Shown here one piece after another: positions 42,038 through 51,381 of a stretch of 64,000 nt of DNA. The number at the start of each line of letters is the position of its first letter. Position 1 is the first letter of the stretch. The notes beneath the pieces were generated by a model. It did no database searches, was not told where the DNA came from, and saw nothing but the letters and a program-made list of their open reading frames with translations. The stretch lies in assembly GCA_018396995.1 (NCBI GenBank), contig JAGTQB010000001.1:1-64000 (forward strand), written 5' to 3'. The stretch is from Candidatus Bathyarchaeota archaeon (GTDB lineage: Archaea > Thermoproteota > Bathyarchaeia > Bathyarchaeales > DTEX01). Made by a program: the position numbers and the translations under genes.

Positions 42038-42535
42038 ATGGAGTTTTCAGCGAGACTGGTCGCATTGATTATTATTCTAAGCGCTATTGGAAATGTTCTA
42101 GGCCTTCTCGGGATAAGGCTGCCATCTGCGCCAGGTACGACAGTTGAATTCCACCTCTCAGCCTTACCTTCTCTACTTGCCGCCGTGTCTATCGGCCCTC
42201 TCCAAGGCGCCATAACTGGCCTCCTAAGCCTGATAATTTCAACACTCAGAATAGGGAATGTGTTTATACCCTTTGGAAACGCTCTACTCGCTGGTGTGGC
42301 AGGCTTTTTCTCCCAAAAGCTAAGGTTTTCGCCTCCGGTTAGCGGAGCCCTAGCAATGATCCCATACACGCCTTACATCTGGCTTGCATGCTCGGTGTAT
42401 GCCGTTCCACCAGCCATAATAGCCTTTATAGTCACGAAAGCTTGGATAGAAGTCATGATCTCGGGCACAATTATAGAACTTATATTACGCAGGCACGAAA
42501 TTAGAAATTTCCTCGAATCGTTCAAATCCAAGTGA
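42038..42535 (+). CDS. ECF transporter S-component-like membrane protein
   Basis: 165-aa multi-TM protein with substrate-component-like topology; assignment tentative. Confidence 0.65.
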   Translation: MEFSARLVALIIILSAIGNVLGLLGIRLPSAPGTTVEFHLSALPSLLAAVSIGPLQGAITGLLSLIISTLRIGNVFIPFGNALLAGVAGFFSQKLRFSPPVSGALAMIPYTPYIWLACSVYAVPPAIIAFIVTKAWIEVMISGTIIELILRRHEIRNFLESFKSK

Positions 42536-42714
42536 GGGTATTGACGGGAGTTACTGGCATGATGGAGGGGGCGGAGTTTGTCATAATTTTTCATCTATAA
42601 ACCAAATGAACAAAATGGAGATAGAGCAATAAAAAATGTTTGGGATAGGCATTACTTAGTTAGAGAGCATCAGTATCCTCATTTTCTGGGCGGGTGATCA
42701 GTAAGCCCCCCTTG

Positions 42715-43026
42715 CTAGGCTATGTCTCTCAAGGGCCTAAATGTCCGCCACTCGTTCCTCCCAAGCTTCTCCATGCTCTCCCTGAGTGCCGGGCTTAAGT
42801 GAGGTGAGAAAGCATATAGAGACTCTTTTAGAGGGGGTATCCTTCAAGTTTCACAATATGAGTCGGCCTTACCCTTACGCTCCAAGCGCCTAACAAAATT
42901 CGCGAAGCGTTTCCCAAAAGCCTTAGGGCCAGCATCCCTAAGAGTACCCTTAGGATCAGTACCATTAAGCTCACAATAAAGGCACCTAAGATAAACAATC
43001 GCAGTCAATAGAGACTTAGCAGCCAA
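42715..43026 (-). pseudogene. Interrupted ORF, possible degraded transposase remnant
   Basis: 42844-43026 ORF ends SYCET-TGA; the same frame continues IPPLKESLYAFSPHLSPALRESMEKLGRNEWRTFRPLRDIA to a TAG at 42715. Adjacent to tRNA-Val. Confidence 0.45.
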
Positions 43027-43091
43027 TTATCAAACCGGCACTTAGCCCTAAACGCTAAGAAATTGTTACATATAAGGATTCGATTAAAATT

Positions 43092-43195
43092 TGGTGGGCC
43101 GGGCCGGATTCGAACCGGCGATCTTCGCCGCTCTCAAATCCTTAACAATCTCCATTTTGTGAGGGCGACGTCCTAGCCAGCTAGACCACCGGCCC
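43092..43195 (-). tRNA. tRNA-Val(CAC) with 27-nt intron after position 37; CCA encoded
   Basis: GGGCCGG/CCGGCCC acceptor, D arm GTCTAGCTGGCTAGGAC, stem TCGCC-CTCACA[intron]C-GGCGA, GCCGGTTCGAATCCGGC T arm, ACCA. Confidence 0.92.
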
Positions 43196-43370
43196 AACCT
43201 AAAACACTTATAGTAAATTTCAAAATAAAAGTGTATTCTCTGTATAAATTTTCTTTAAGAGGAATACGTTTCCTAATTGTTTATCAATGAGTAATAGATG
43301 GAGGATGTTAGTGTAACGCTTTTTACTAATAAGATTAGTGTGGGCTAAGTTTTGATTCTATGATTTAGTT

Positions 43371-44444
43371 TTAGATGATCTTTACCGATGAGGCTTTAAA
43401 TGATATGAAGATGCGTTTACCTATGTTTAACTTCATCTCTTCAAGGGATTTTCTAGTTATTTTGGCAGTAAATTCTCCTCCACCCCTAACTCTAACCCTG
43501 ACTTTAATTATATTTCCTTGGTCAGATATCTCAAATATCTCCCCCTCAAAGAAATTTCTGGCACTTGTCGGCACTTTTTCGGTAAGGAGGGTTATGCTTT
43601 CTGGTGGTACGTGAATCCGTATAGGTCCGGTCTTTATGAAAGCTGCTTCTATCTTTAATTCTTCACTAACCTCTATAACTGAAGTGCCGTACTCAGTTAC
43701 TCTTGAGAAGCCTGAAAAGACGTTCTCTAGTCTCATGTACTCTGCGAGTTCGTCAATGGGGCTGACTAGTATTTCGTTTGGAGAGCCTATCTTAACTATT
43801 CTCCCTCTATTCAATATGGCTATGCGTTTAGCCAAGTTCTTCACTTGTTGAAGGTCATGTGAAGCCATTATAACTGTTACCATTCCATGTGTGTTAATGT
43901 CAAGAAGAACCTTCTCGATTATTGACGCGCTCTTCGGGTCCAGGTTTGATGTGGGCTCATCTAGAAGGAGGAGACGTGGCTCGGTTACAAGAGCTTGTGC
44001 TAAAGAGACCCTCTGCATCTCGCCGCCAGAGAGTTTTAGTGCATTCCTCCTTTCAAAACCACTTAACTGGACGAGGTCTAATGTTCTTTTAATCCTCTCC
44101 TTAATCTCATGAGAGCTTAAACCCCTAAACTTTAAGCCATAAGCGATGTTGTCGAAGACGCTAGCATTAAATAGTATTGGTCTTTGTGGCACAAACCCTA
44201 TTTTTCTCCGAAATACATGTAGGTCTCGTCTAGAATAATCTATTCTTTCGCCATCAAGCCAAACCTCTCCACTGCTTGGCTTCTCTAACAAATCAATTAT
44301 TCTGAGTAATGTTGTTTTTCCTGCACCATTTGGACCAACCAATGCGAAAAAATCGCCATACTGAACGCTAAGGTCAACATTATCTAGAGCTACTTTTCCA
44401 TAAAATTCCTTAGAGACCCCGCGCATCTCGACGTGAGCACACAT
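43371..44444 (-). CDS. Tungstate/molybdate ABC transporter ATP-binding protein with TOBE/MOP-like C-terminus
   Basis: GPNGAGKTTLLRIIDLLEKPSSGEV, LSGGEMQRVSLAQALVTEP; C-terminal GEIFEISDQGNIIKVRVRVRGGGEFTAKITRKSLEEM. Confidence 0.92.
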   Translation of the reverse strand: MCAHVEMRGVSKEFYGKVALDNVDLSVQYGDFFALVGPNGAGKTTLLRIIDLLEKPSSGEVWLDGERIDYSRRDLHVFRRKIGFVPQRPILFNASVFDNIAYGLKFRGLSSHEIKERIKRTLDLVQLSGFERRNALKLSGGEMQRVSLAQALVTEPRLLLLDEPTSNLDPKSASIIEKVLLDINTHGMVTVIMASHDLQQVKNLAKRIAILNRGRIVKIGSPNEILVSPIDELAEYMRLENVFSGFSRVTEYGTSVIEVSEELKIEAAFIKTGPIRIHVPPESITLLTEKVPTSARNFFEGEIFEISDQGNIIKVRVRVRGGGEFTAKITRKSLEEMKLNIGKRIFISFKASSVKII

Positions 44445-44445
44445 A

Positions 44446-46095
44446 TTAAACCCTTAAGCGGCTTTTTCCGCTCCTACTCTGCATTATAGTTAGTGTTAAG
44501 TTTATTGTGAAGGCTATACCTAAAAGTATTACTCCAAGGAGTAATGCCATCTCAAAATTCCCAAGTTCAACTTCAGTTATTATTGCTGTTGTCAATGTTC
44601 TAGTATACCATCTTATGTTGCCTCCGGCAATCATTATCCCCCCAACTTCAGAGATAGCGGCTCCAAAGCCAGCGATTATGGCCGTTATGATCCCGCCCCT
44701 AGCTTCTTTAATAACCATCCAAGCAGCTTGCCCCTCAGTCGCCCCGAGGGAGAGCGCTCTCTCCCTAACAGCCTCTTCAACTTCAGTTATAGCGTACATG
44801 GTGACGCCGATAATTATGGGTGTGATGAGCATCACCTGGGTTACGATCATCGCCGCGGGCGTGTAAAGTAAACCTAGAAAGCCAAGTGGCCCGGACCTAT
44901 TAAATAATAGGAAGACGATTAGACCCGCTACAACTGGTGGTAAACCCATAAGCGTGTTTATTGAAGATTTAATAGTTACCTCCACAAGCCGTGAGAGAGT
45001 CTTCTTCCTACTGAAGCGTTTGAGACCGAGTAGTGCGCCAGCTGGTATACCCATGGCTGAACTTATAGCAACGGAGGTTAATGACACTTGGAGAGATAAT
45101 GCCGTTATATTGAGAACTTCCCAAATAAAGTTTTCCTGAGGAAAATCTCTTTGACCTGTTTCCACAAGTATCCCTTGGCTCAGATACCAGTTAAGCTCTT
45201 CTGCTTGACTTAAGTAACCCATCTCTCTAGCCAAGTTAATTTCCCATGCAAGGGGCTTAAAGAGGGGTTCATCATTCTTCTTAAAACTTTCAATTAGGCT
45301 CTGACCGCTTCTAGAGATTAAGAAAACTGCCAATGTTAAAGCCCCCTCATAATTTACGAACGGAATCTTCTTAGGATTAACCAGTATCAGGCTATAAGGA
45401 TTATATAGCGGTGGATCACACTCAACTAGCACCGTTAATTTGTCTAATTGAGCCTTATACGAGATCCATGTTGCCCTATCAACGATCGTGTAAGCGCCAA
45501 TCCAATCGGCCAATCTCAGGAGCGAGCCCATTCCACGTTTAGCCTCAATATACCATGATCCGGGGCCTGGATTTGGAGTCACCCCGATGCTCCGCCATAT
45601 GCTTAGCTCCATGAAGTGCGTTCCTGACATATCAGCCCTAGAGAGAAACTTTGAGCGGCTCTCAGCTATCTTACGAAATGCCTCCTCCGCTCTCTCTAAG
45701 CCGCGTATTCCAGCTGGATCATCAGGTGGGCCGACAATAATAAAGTCATTGTACATTAGTCCAATCCTATGGACTCCAAAGCCTTCTTTAATGAAGTCGA
45801 TCTCCTGATCCCTTGAGTGCACAAGAAGTATATCTGCCTCGCCTCTTTTAGCGATCTCAAGAGCCTGTCCTGAACCAACAGGTATCACCATAACCCTGAG
45901 GTTATACTTCCTCTCAAACACTGGTACAATTATGTCAAAGAGCCCTGAATCATACACGCTCGTCGTTGTAGCCATCTTCACGATAGGCTTTTGAGCGCCA
46001 GCCGACCAGAAGCTGGCTAATAAGACCAGAAGTAAAGTAATCGTTACTATGATTAACAGTTTTCTTATTGGTTTGGGCAAGGGCGCCTTCACCAT
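44446..46095 (-). CDS. Tungstate ABC transporter: TupA-like binding protein fused to TupB-like permease
   Basis: N-terminal MATTTSVYDSGLFDIIVPVFERKYNL...GSGQALEIAKRGEADILLVHSR; C-terminal permease with GLPPVVAGLIVFLL and EARGGIITAIIAGFGAAISEVGGIMIAGGN. Confidence 0.93.
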   Translation of the reverse strand: MVKAPLPKPIRKLLIIVTITLLLVLLASFWSAGAQKPIVKMATTTSVYDSGLFDIIVPVFERKYNLRVMVIPVGSGQALEIAKRGEADILLVHSRDQEIDFIKEGFGVHRIGLMYNDFIIVGPPDDPAGIRGLERAEEAFRKIAESRSKFLSRADMSGTHFMELSIWRSIGVTPNPGPGSWYIEAKRGMGSLLRLADWIGAYTIVDRATWISYKAQLDKLTVLVECDPPLYNPYSLILVNPKKIPFVNYEGALTLAVFLISRSGQSLIESFKKNDEPLFKPLAWEINLAREMGYLSQAEELNWYLSQGILVETGQRDFPQENFIWEVLNITALSLQVSLTSVAISSAMGIPAGALLGLKRFSRKKTLSRLVEVTIKSSINTLMGLPPVVAGLIVFLLFNRSGPLGFLGLLYTPAAMIVTQVMLITPIIIGVTMYAITEVEEAVRERALSLGATEGQAAWMVIKEARGGIITAIIAGFGAAISEVGGIMIAGGNIRWYTRTLTTAIITEVELGNFEMALLLGVILLGIAFTINLTLTIMQSRSGKSRLRV

Positions 46096-46118
46096 TAAGG
46101 TTTTATAAGTATTTACGC

Positions 46119-47363
46119 TTAAACCCTTCTTGAGGCTTCTTTGAGCTCTTCTCCATTTTCTCTTATTTTCTCAATGGCATGCACTATATCATCCATGTCT
46201 TCCCTAGAACCTAAAAGTACGAACTGTGGGATCCAGAGCCCCTCGTGATAACACGCTTTCTCGGTGGCAGGCAATGTAACTTTAGAGTAATCTATCGGTC
46301 TATTATAATATTGGCATGAGAGGGGGCATCTCTTAAAGTACTCTAGATACGTCTCCTTATAAAGTGGCTTAGAGTATCCGACACTTACAGGTATGCCCTC
46401 GGCTTGAAGGGCTCTAGCAATAACTGACTTTGAGACCCCTTCAAATGCTTCTGGATCAACCTTAAACACATATAAGTGGTACGGATTTCTTGTTACTCTT
46501 TCATCATTTTTAAGGGGTTTAATTCCGTCAATTTTAGATAATTTTTCCGTCAGGTACTTAGCGTTGTCAATTCGCTTCTCCGTCTGCTCATCAAACCTTT
46601 CCATTTGGGCCAAGAGGATTGCTGCTTGAAACTCAGTCATGCGATAGTTTGAGCCGGGAAGGTAATGTTCATACCATGCTCTATTTGGTAATCTGCCACA
46701 ATTATGTAATGACCATGCTTTAATGTAGAGGTCTTCATCGTCCGTCACTATTATACCCCCCTCACCACTCGTAATGTTCTTGCTTGATTGAAAGCTGAAT
46801 GCCCCTATATCGCCAATTGCGCCGACCCTACGGCCCCTCCACTCAGCTCCCCATGCCTGGCATGCATCCTCAATTATATGTATACCCTCCCTCCTAGCAA
46901 TTGATAGGAGCGCATCCATATCAGCTGGCCTTCCGCCAATATGGACTGGTATAATAGCTCTGGTTTTATCAGATATTAGCGATTCAACGCTCTTCGGGTC
47001 TATTGTGTATGTTTCCGGGTCTATGTCGGCGAATATTGGGACTGCATTCACATATAGGACCGCTATTGCCGTGGCCATAAAGGTGTATGCTGGTAGTATA
47101 ACCTCGTCCCCGCATCCTATTCCCAGAGCTCTTAGAGATATCTCAAGGGCCGCTGTCCCACTTGTGACCGCGACACCATACTTAGCGTGCTGGTATGCTG
47201 CGAAGCGCTCCTCAAACTCCCTCTTCTTCTGGCCGCCAACGCCCCAGAACCCACTTTCAAGAACGCTTAATAGGGCCTTAACCTCCCTTTCATCAAAAAC
47301 AGGCCACTTCGGGAAGGGCTTCCTCCTAACTGGTTCCCCACCGAGCAGAGCGAGCTTAACCAA
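46119..47363 (-). CDS. DegT/DnrJ/EryC1/StrS-family PLP aminotransferase
   Basis: GVAVTSGTAALEISLRALGIGCGDEVILPAYTFMATA, IEDACQAWGAEWRGRRVG, SFQSSKNITSGEGGIIVT. Confidence 0.95.
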   Translation of the reverse strand: MVKLALLGGEPVRRKPFPKWPVFDEREVKALLSVLESGFWGVGGQKKREFEERFAAYQHAKYGVAVTSGTAALEISLRALGIGCGDEVILPAYTFMATAIAVLYVNAVPIFADIDPETYTIDPKSVESLISDKTRAIIPVHIGGRPADMDALLSIARREGIHIIEDACQAWGAEWRGRRVGAIGDIGAFSFQSSKNITSGEGGIIVTDDEDLYIKAWSLHNCGRLPNRAWYEHYLPGSNYRMTEFQAAILLAQMERFDEQTEKRIDNAKYLTEKLSKIDGIKPLKNDERVTRNPYHLYVFKVDPEAFEGVSKSVIARALQAEGIPVSVGYSKPLYKETYLEYFKRCPLSCQYYNRPIDYSKVTLPATEKACYHEGLWIPQFVLLGSREDMDDIVHAIEKIRENGEELKEASRRV

Positions 47364-47445
47364 TTACAACACCATCTCAAAAATAAATATTAAACCTGAA
47401 AAATATTATTGCAGCCCATAATAACAGTTACCATTAAATCTCAGC

Positions 47446-47471
47446 TAACTATTCAAGAACTTGAATAGTTA
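47446..47471. repeat. Perfect inverted repeat TAACTATTCAAG-AA-CTTGAATAGTTA
   Basis: 12-bp arms, 2-nt spacer, just upstream of the TnpB-like remnant. Confidence 0.85.
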
Positions 47472-47497
47472 ACTTTATGTAGAGAATTTCCATAATT

Positions 47498-47884
47498 GTG
47501 GAAATAACACTTTCAGTACCGTTCGGTTATGAGCAAAGCGAGGAAATACGAAAACTCTTAGAAGACTTTAGAGATATGCTGAATTTCTGCATTGAAAGGG
47601 CGTTAAAGGATAACATAACCAGCTATGCTAGGCTGAGGAAGCATATCTATAAAGAATGGAAATCGAGATGGGACTATTCAACACACTTCTGCCACTCGGC
47701 ATGTGCTGTTGCCACCTCGATACTCAAGAGCTGGAGGAGGCTTAAGCGCAAAGGTATGACAAGAAGCGATAGACTAGTTGCCAGGAAACTTTTCATACGA
47801 CAACGGAAGCATAATCTTTATTTCGTACTATTCTTTTTGTCGAGATTAGTCCGTTTTCTCCTGCTGGCTGTTGATGGAATATGA
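47498..47884 (+). pseudogene. 5' fragment of a TnpB (IS200/IS605 OrfB)-like transposase
   Basis: N-terminal TnpB-like LLEDFRDMLNFCIERALKDNITSYARLRKHIYKEWKSRW...; only 128 aa, no catalytic or zinc-finger part, runs into the next gene. Confidence 0.75.
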
Positions 47885-48957
47885 ACAGGCTAGTTAGATC
47901 CCACTGCATTAAAATTCATAAGAGGTTCGGTGAGAAGGCGATAAGGCTTTTAAATAAACTTAGTCTTATAAACAAAGATTTGAAGATATTGAATTTAGGC
48001 GATCACCTACTCATACCTATCAAGGAGAAGCCTTCTAACACGGTTCTAAATGAGATCAGTAAGCATATAGAAGAGTTAGAGTTCTCCCTTCATGAATTTC
48101 CCGTACGCGTGAAGGGGCCTAAGACTATAGTCGATTATCTGGAGGATAAGCTTCCTCCTTATTTATTAGCGAGTCTTCCGAGATCTATAGATTTTATTGG
48201 AGATATAGCGGTTGTAGAAATACCCGAGGAGCTTGAGCCACATAAGTATCTCATAGGCGAAGCGGTACTAAAAGTATATAAGCGAGTTAGGTCTGTCCTC
48301 GCTAAGTCGGGCGCTGTTAGAGGTACTTATCGGGTTAGGGATTATGAGGTTATAGCTGGCTCAGATAATACTGAAACCCTTCATAAGGAGCATGGATGCA
48401 AATATTATCTCGATTTAAGGAAGGTTTACTTCTCGCCAAGGCTATCTTATGAGCATTATAGGGTTGCGTCGCAAGTTCATGATGGCGAAGTGGTAGTTGA
48501 TATGTTTGCGGGGGTGGGTCCCTTCTCAATTCTAATAGCGAAGATGCGTAGCAATGTATTAGTATACTCCATCGACATAAATCCGGACGCAATTGGTTAT
48601 CTTAAGAGGAATATTTATACTAATGGCGTTGAGGGTAAGGTTATCCCAATACTTGGTGATGCACGAGAGGTTATAGGGACCAGACTTACTCATATCGCTG
48701 ATAGGGTTATAATGAACCTTCCAGAGAAAGCTGCGGAGTTTATTGATGCTGCGTGCATGGCGCTTAAGCCCTCAGGCGGCATAATACACTATTACCAGTT
48801 CTCTGAGGCTCCGTATCCGATTGAGAAGGCTAGGGAGAGCTTGATTAATGGTGTCGCGAGTGCAGGTAAATTTATCGAAGCGATATTAACTGAAAGGGTT
48901 GTTAGAGAGGTTGCGCCATATAAATGGCAGATAGCGATAGACGCAAGGGTTCGATGA
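47881..48957 (+). CDS. trm5: tRNA (guanine37-N1)-methyltransferase, Trm5-type
   Basis: CIKIHKRFGEKAIRLLNKLSLINKDLKI, HKEHGCKYYLDLRKVYFSPRLSYE, DMFAGVGPFSI and RVIMNLPEKAAEFID. Confidence 0.95.
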   Translation: MNRLVRSHCIKIHKRFGEKAIRLLNKLSLINKDLKILNLGDHLLIPIKEKPSNTVLNEISKHIEELEFSLHEFPVRVKGPKTIVDYLEDKLPPYLLASLPRSIDFIGDIAVVEIPEELEPHKYLIGEAVLKVYKRVRSVLAKSGAVRGTYRVRDYEVIAGSDNTETLHKEHGCKYYLDLRKVYFSPRLSYEHYRVASQVHDGEVVVDMFAGVGPFSILIAKMRSNVLVYSIDINPDAIGYLKRNIYTNGVEGKVIPILGDAREVIGTRLTHIADRVIMNLPEKAAEFIDAACMALKPSGGIIHYYQFSEAPYPIEKARESLINGVASAGKFIEAILTERVVREVAPYKWQIAIDARVR

Positions 48958-49013
48958 AGAAATAAATGTCCAAGAAATAATATTCTAGTTGGAGCAGCAT
49001 CATTGGGAGAAGG

Positions 49014-50216
49014 ATGTTCACCAAAGTTATAAAGGATGATTCACTCTGCAGGAAATGTGGGTTCTGCGCTACCGTCAACAGATGCCTGAATAGTCAATGC
49101 GTTAGCTGCTTAGCGTGTTACCTTGCATGCCCCTATGAGGCCAGGAGAATAGTTTTGGATGAATCCCCTAGAAAGATGATCAATGTAATAGTTGATGGAG
49201 TTCCATATTATGTGCCCGAGAGGATCACTATTAAGGAGGCCTTAAGGTTATGTGGTTATGAGGTTGGGATATATCCGGATGAAGGTATAATACAGGCCCC
49301 ATGCAGCTCTGGCGGATGCTGGAGCTGCGCCGTCATAGCTAATGGCGAGGTTGTTAGAGCATGCTTAACTGGAGTTAAAGATGGTATGAAGATAAGCACG
49401 GATACGAGACATATAATGCCTCTACGAATAATTCATGGACCCGAGCCGCATACTGTTGGCGGTAAGGCTACCCCCTGGTTTGAGGAGAAGGGGAGAAGAT
49501 ACATTGAGGTTGCTATTTGGACTGCTGGTTGCAACCTCCGCTGTAGGAGCTGCCAGAACTACAGTGTAACATACGATAACTCCTCTAAACCGATTAGTCC
49601 GATTGAGGCTGCCAGAGAGATAACTTATTATAGGAGGATTTATGGGGTTAAAGGCATGGCTATTAGTGGTGGCGAGCCCACGCTAAATAGGCGCTGGCTA
49701 ATAGAGTATTTTAGGGAGCTTAGGAGACTTAATCCGGATAAAGGGGCTAGGCTGCATTTGGATAGTAATGGCACATTACTTACACCCGCATATATAGATG
49801 AACTCGTTGAGGCGGGCGCCAACAACATTGGTGTTGAGCCGAAAGGTATTCGTGTGGAGACCTTCATGAATATAACTGGCATAACTGATAGGAGCCTAGC
49901 CGAGAGATATTTAAAGACGAGCTGGGAGGCTGTAAAATATTTGGTAGATAACTATAGGGATAAAGTGTACATCGGAGTTGGAATCCCATATAATTCGGCA
50001 TTCATGAGTCTTGAGGAGCTCGCTGAGATAGGAGATAAAATAAACTCTATAGATCCAGAGGTTCAGGTGTGCGTCCTAGACTACTTTCCAACTTTTAGGA
50101 GGAGGGAGATTAAGAGACCGAGATATAAGGAGATGCTTAAAGTTAGAGAGATACTCAATGGCAGAGGGCTGAAGTATGTAATAGTCCAAACTATTTATGG
50201 TCATGTCGGCCCTTAG
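49014..50216 (+). CDS. Radical SAM protein with N-terminal 4Fe-4S and plant-type 2Fe-2S ferredoxin-like domains
   Basis: CRKCGFC...CVSCLACYLACP; APCSSGGCWSCAV...CLTG; radical SAM motif AGCNLRCRSCQN and SGGEPTL. Confidence 0.88.
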   Translation: MFTKVIKDDSLCRKCGFCATVNRCLNSQCVSCLACYLACPYEARRIVLDESPRKMINVIVDGVPYYVPERITIKEALRLCGYEVGIYPDEGIIQAPCSSGGCWSCAVIANGEVVRACLTGVKDGMKISTDTRHIMPLRIIHGPEPHTVGGKATPWFEEKGRRYIEVAIWTAGCNLRCRSCQNYSVTYDNSSKPISPIEAAREITYYRRIYGVKGMAISGGEPTLNRRWLIEYFRELRRLNPDKGARLHLDSNGTLLTPAYIDELVEAGANNIGVEPKGIRVETFMNITGITDRSLAERYLKTSWEAVKYLVDNYRDKVYIGVGIPYNSAFMSLEELAEIGDKINSIDPEVQVCVLDYFPTFRRREIKRPRYKEMLKVREILNGRGLKYVIVQTIYGHVGP

Positions 50217-51381
50217 GTGCTGGAAGAGAATGGTAAATCCAGTAGAGATTGCCGAGAAAATAATGCTTGAGTTCGCTTATGAGACGGGTCTATCCTCAAG
50301 CCTAAAGCCTAGGAGATACCTTTGGACAGATGCTTTTGCCGTATGCAATTTCCTAGAATTATATCGCCGAAAATCTGATCTAAGATACCTTCAGTTAGCG
50401 CTTAAGCTAGTCGACCAAGTTCACTACATCCTTGGTAGACACCGTGAAGATGATTTGAGGAGGGGTTGGATAAGCGGGCTTAGTGAAGAGGATGGCTACG
50501 AGCACCCGACGATAGGGGGCCTAAGAATAGGAAAACCCTTACCCGAACGGAGACCAGAGGAGCCATATGATGAGATTTTAGAGTGGGAGAGGGATGGACA
50601 ATACTATCATTACCTGACTAAATGGATGCATGCACTCAACATGGTTAGTAGGGCTACTGGAGACATTAAATATAAGGTCTGGGCGATTGAGCTGGCCAAA
50701 ACCGCGCATAGAGCCTTCATTTATATGGCTCCTGATGGGCGTAGGCGTATTTACTGGAAGATGAGCATAGATTTATCACGGCCACTCGTGCCACTAATGG
50801 GATTGCATGACCCACTAGATGGATTAATCACCTACATGAATCTTTCAATTGACGCTCCAAAGGAGCCAAACCTAAACTTGCTCTCAGAAATTATGGAATT
50901 AGAAGAAATCTGTCTGGGAATGGATTGGACGACGAACGATCCACTTGGCGTTGGCGAACTTTTATGGTCTGCTTATTTCCTCGCCAAAATAATCCTATAT
51001 GGTAAACCTGATAAAATGAGTTTGCTGGCAGATATTTTGAACACGGCTCTCCTGAGCCTGGAGCTCTCGCTGGCAACCAGATTCCTCAGACTTCCAGCTG
51101 GCATGAGACTAGCTTTTAGAGAGGCCGGGTTGTCAATTGGGCTTAAGGCCGCGGAGAGACTTCTCAAGCTAGTTGAGAGCAATAGGATTCTCAGGGACAA
51201 CAGTGAAGTCTACTCTCTTGTGAGAAGTGTAGTGGGGTATAGGTGGATTTCTGAAGAGATCGAGAAGTTTTGGTTAAACCAACTTAACATGGAGAGTAGA
51301 GCATGGAAGGAGCATAAAGACATCAATATGGTTATGCTTGCAACAAGCCTACTACCTGATGGTTTTCTGGGAGTATATTAG
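50197..51381 (+). CDS. Hypothetical helical protein, possibly six-hairpin toroid
   Basis: 394-aa ORF overlapping the upstream radical SAM gene; helical repeats rich in W/Y/H. Confidence 0.65.
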   Translation: MVMSALRCWKRMVNPVEIAEKIMLEFAYETGLSSSLKPRRYLWTDAFAVCNFLELYRRKSDLRYLQLALKLVDQVHYILGRHREDDLRRGWISGLSEEDGYEHPTIGGLRIGKPLPERRPEEPYDEILEWERDGQYYHYLTKWMHALNMVSRATGDIKYKVWAIELAKTAHRAFIYMAPDGRRRIYWKMSIDLSRPLVPLMGLHDPLDGLITYMNLSIDAPKEPNLNLLSEIMELEEICLGMDWTTNDPLGVGELLWSAYFLAKIILYGKPDKMSLLADILNTALLSLELSLATRFLRLPAGMRLAFREAGLSIGLKAAERLLKLVESNRILRDNSEVYSLVRSVVGYRWISEEIEKFWLNQLNMESRAWKEHKDINMVMLATSLLPDGFLGVY

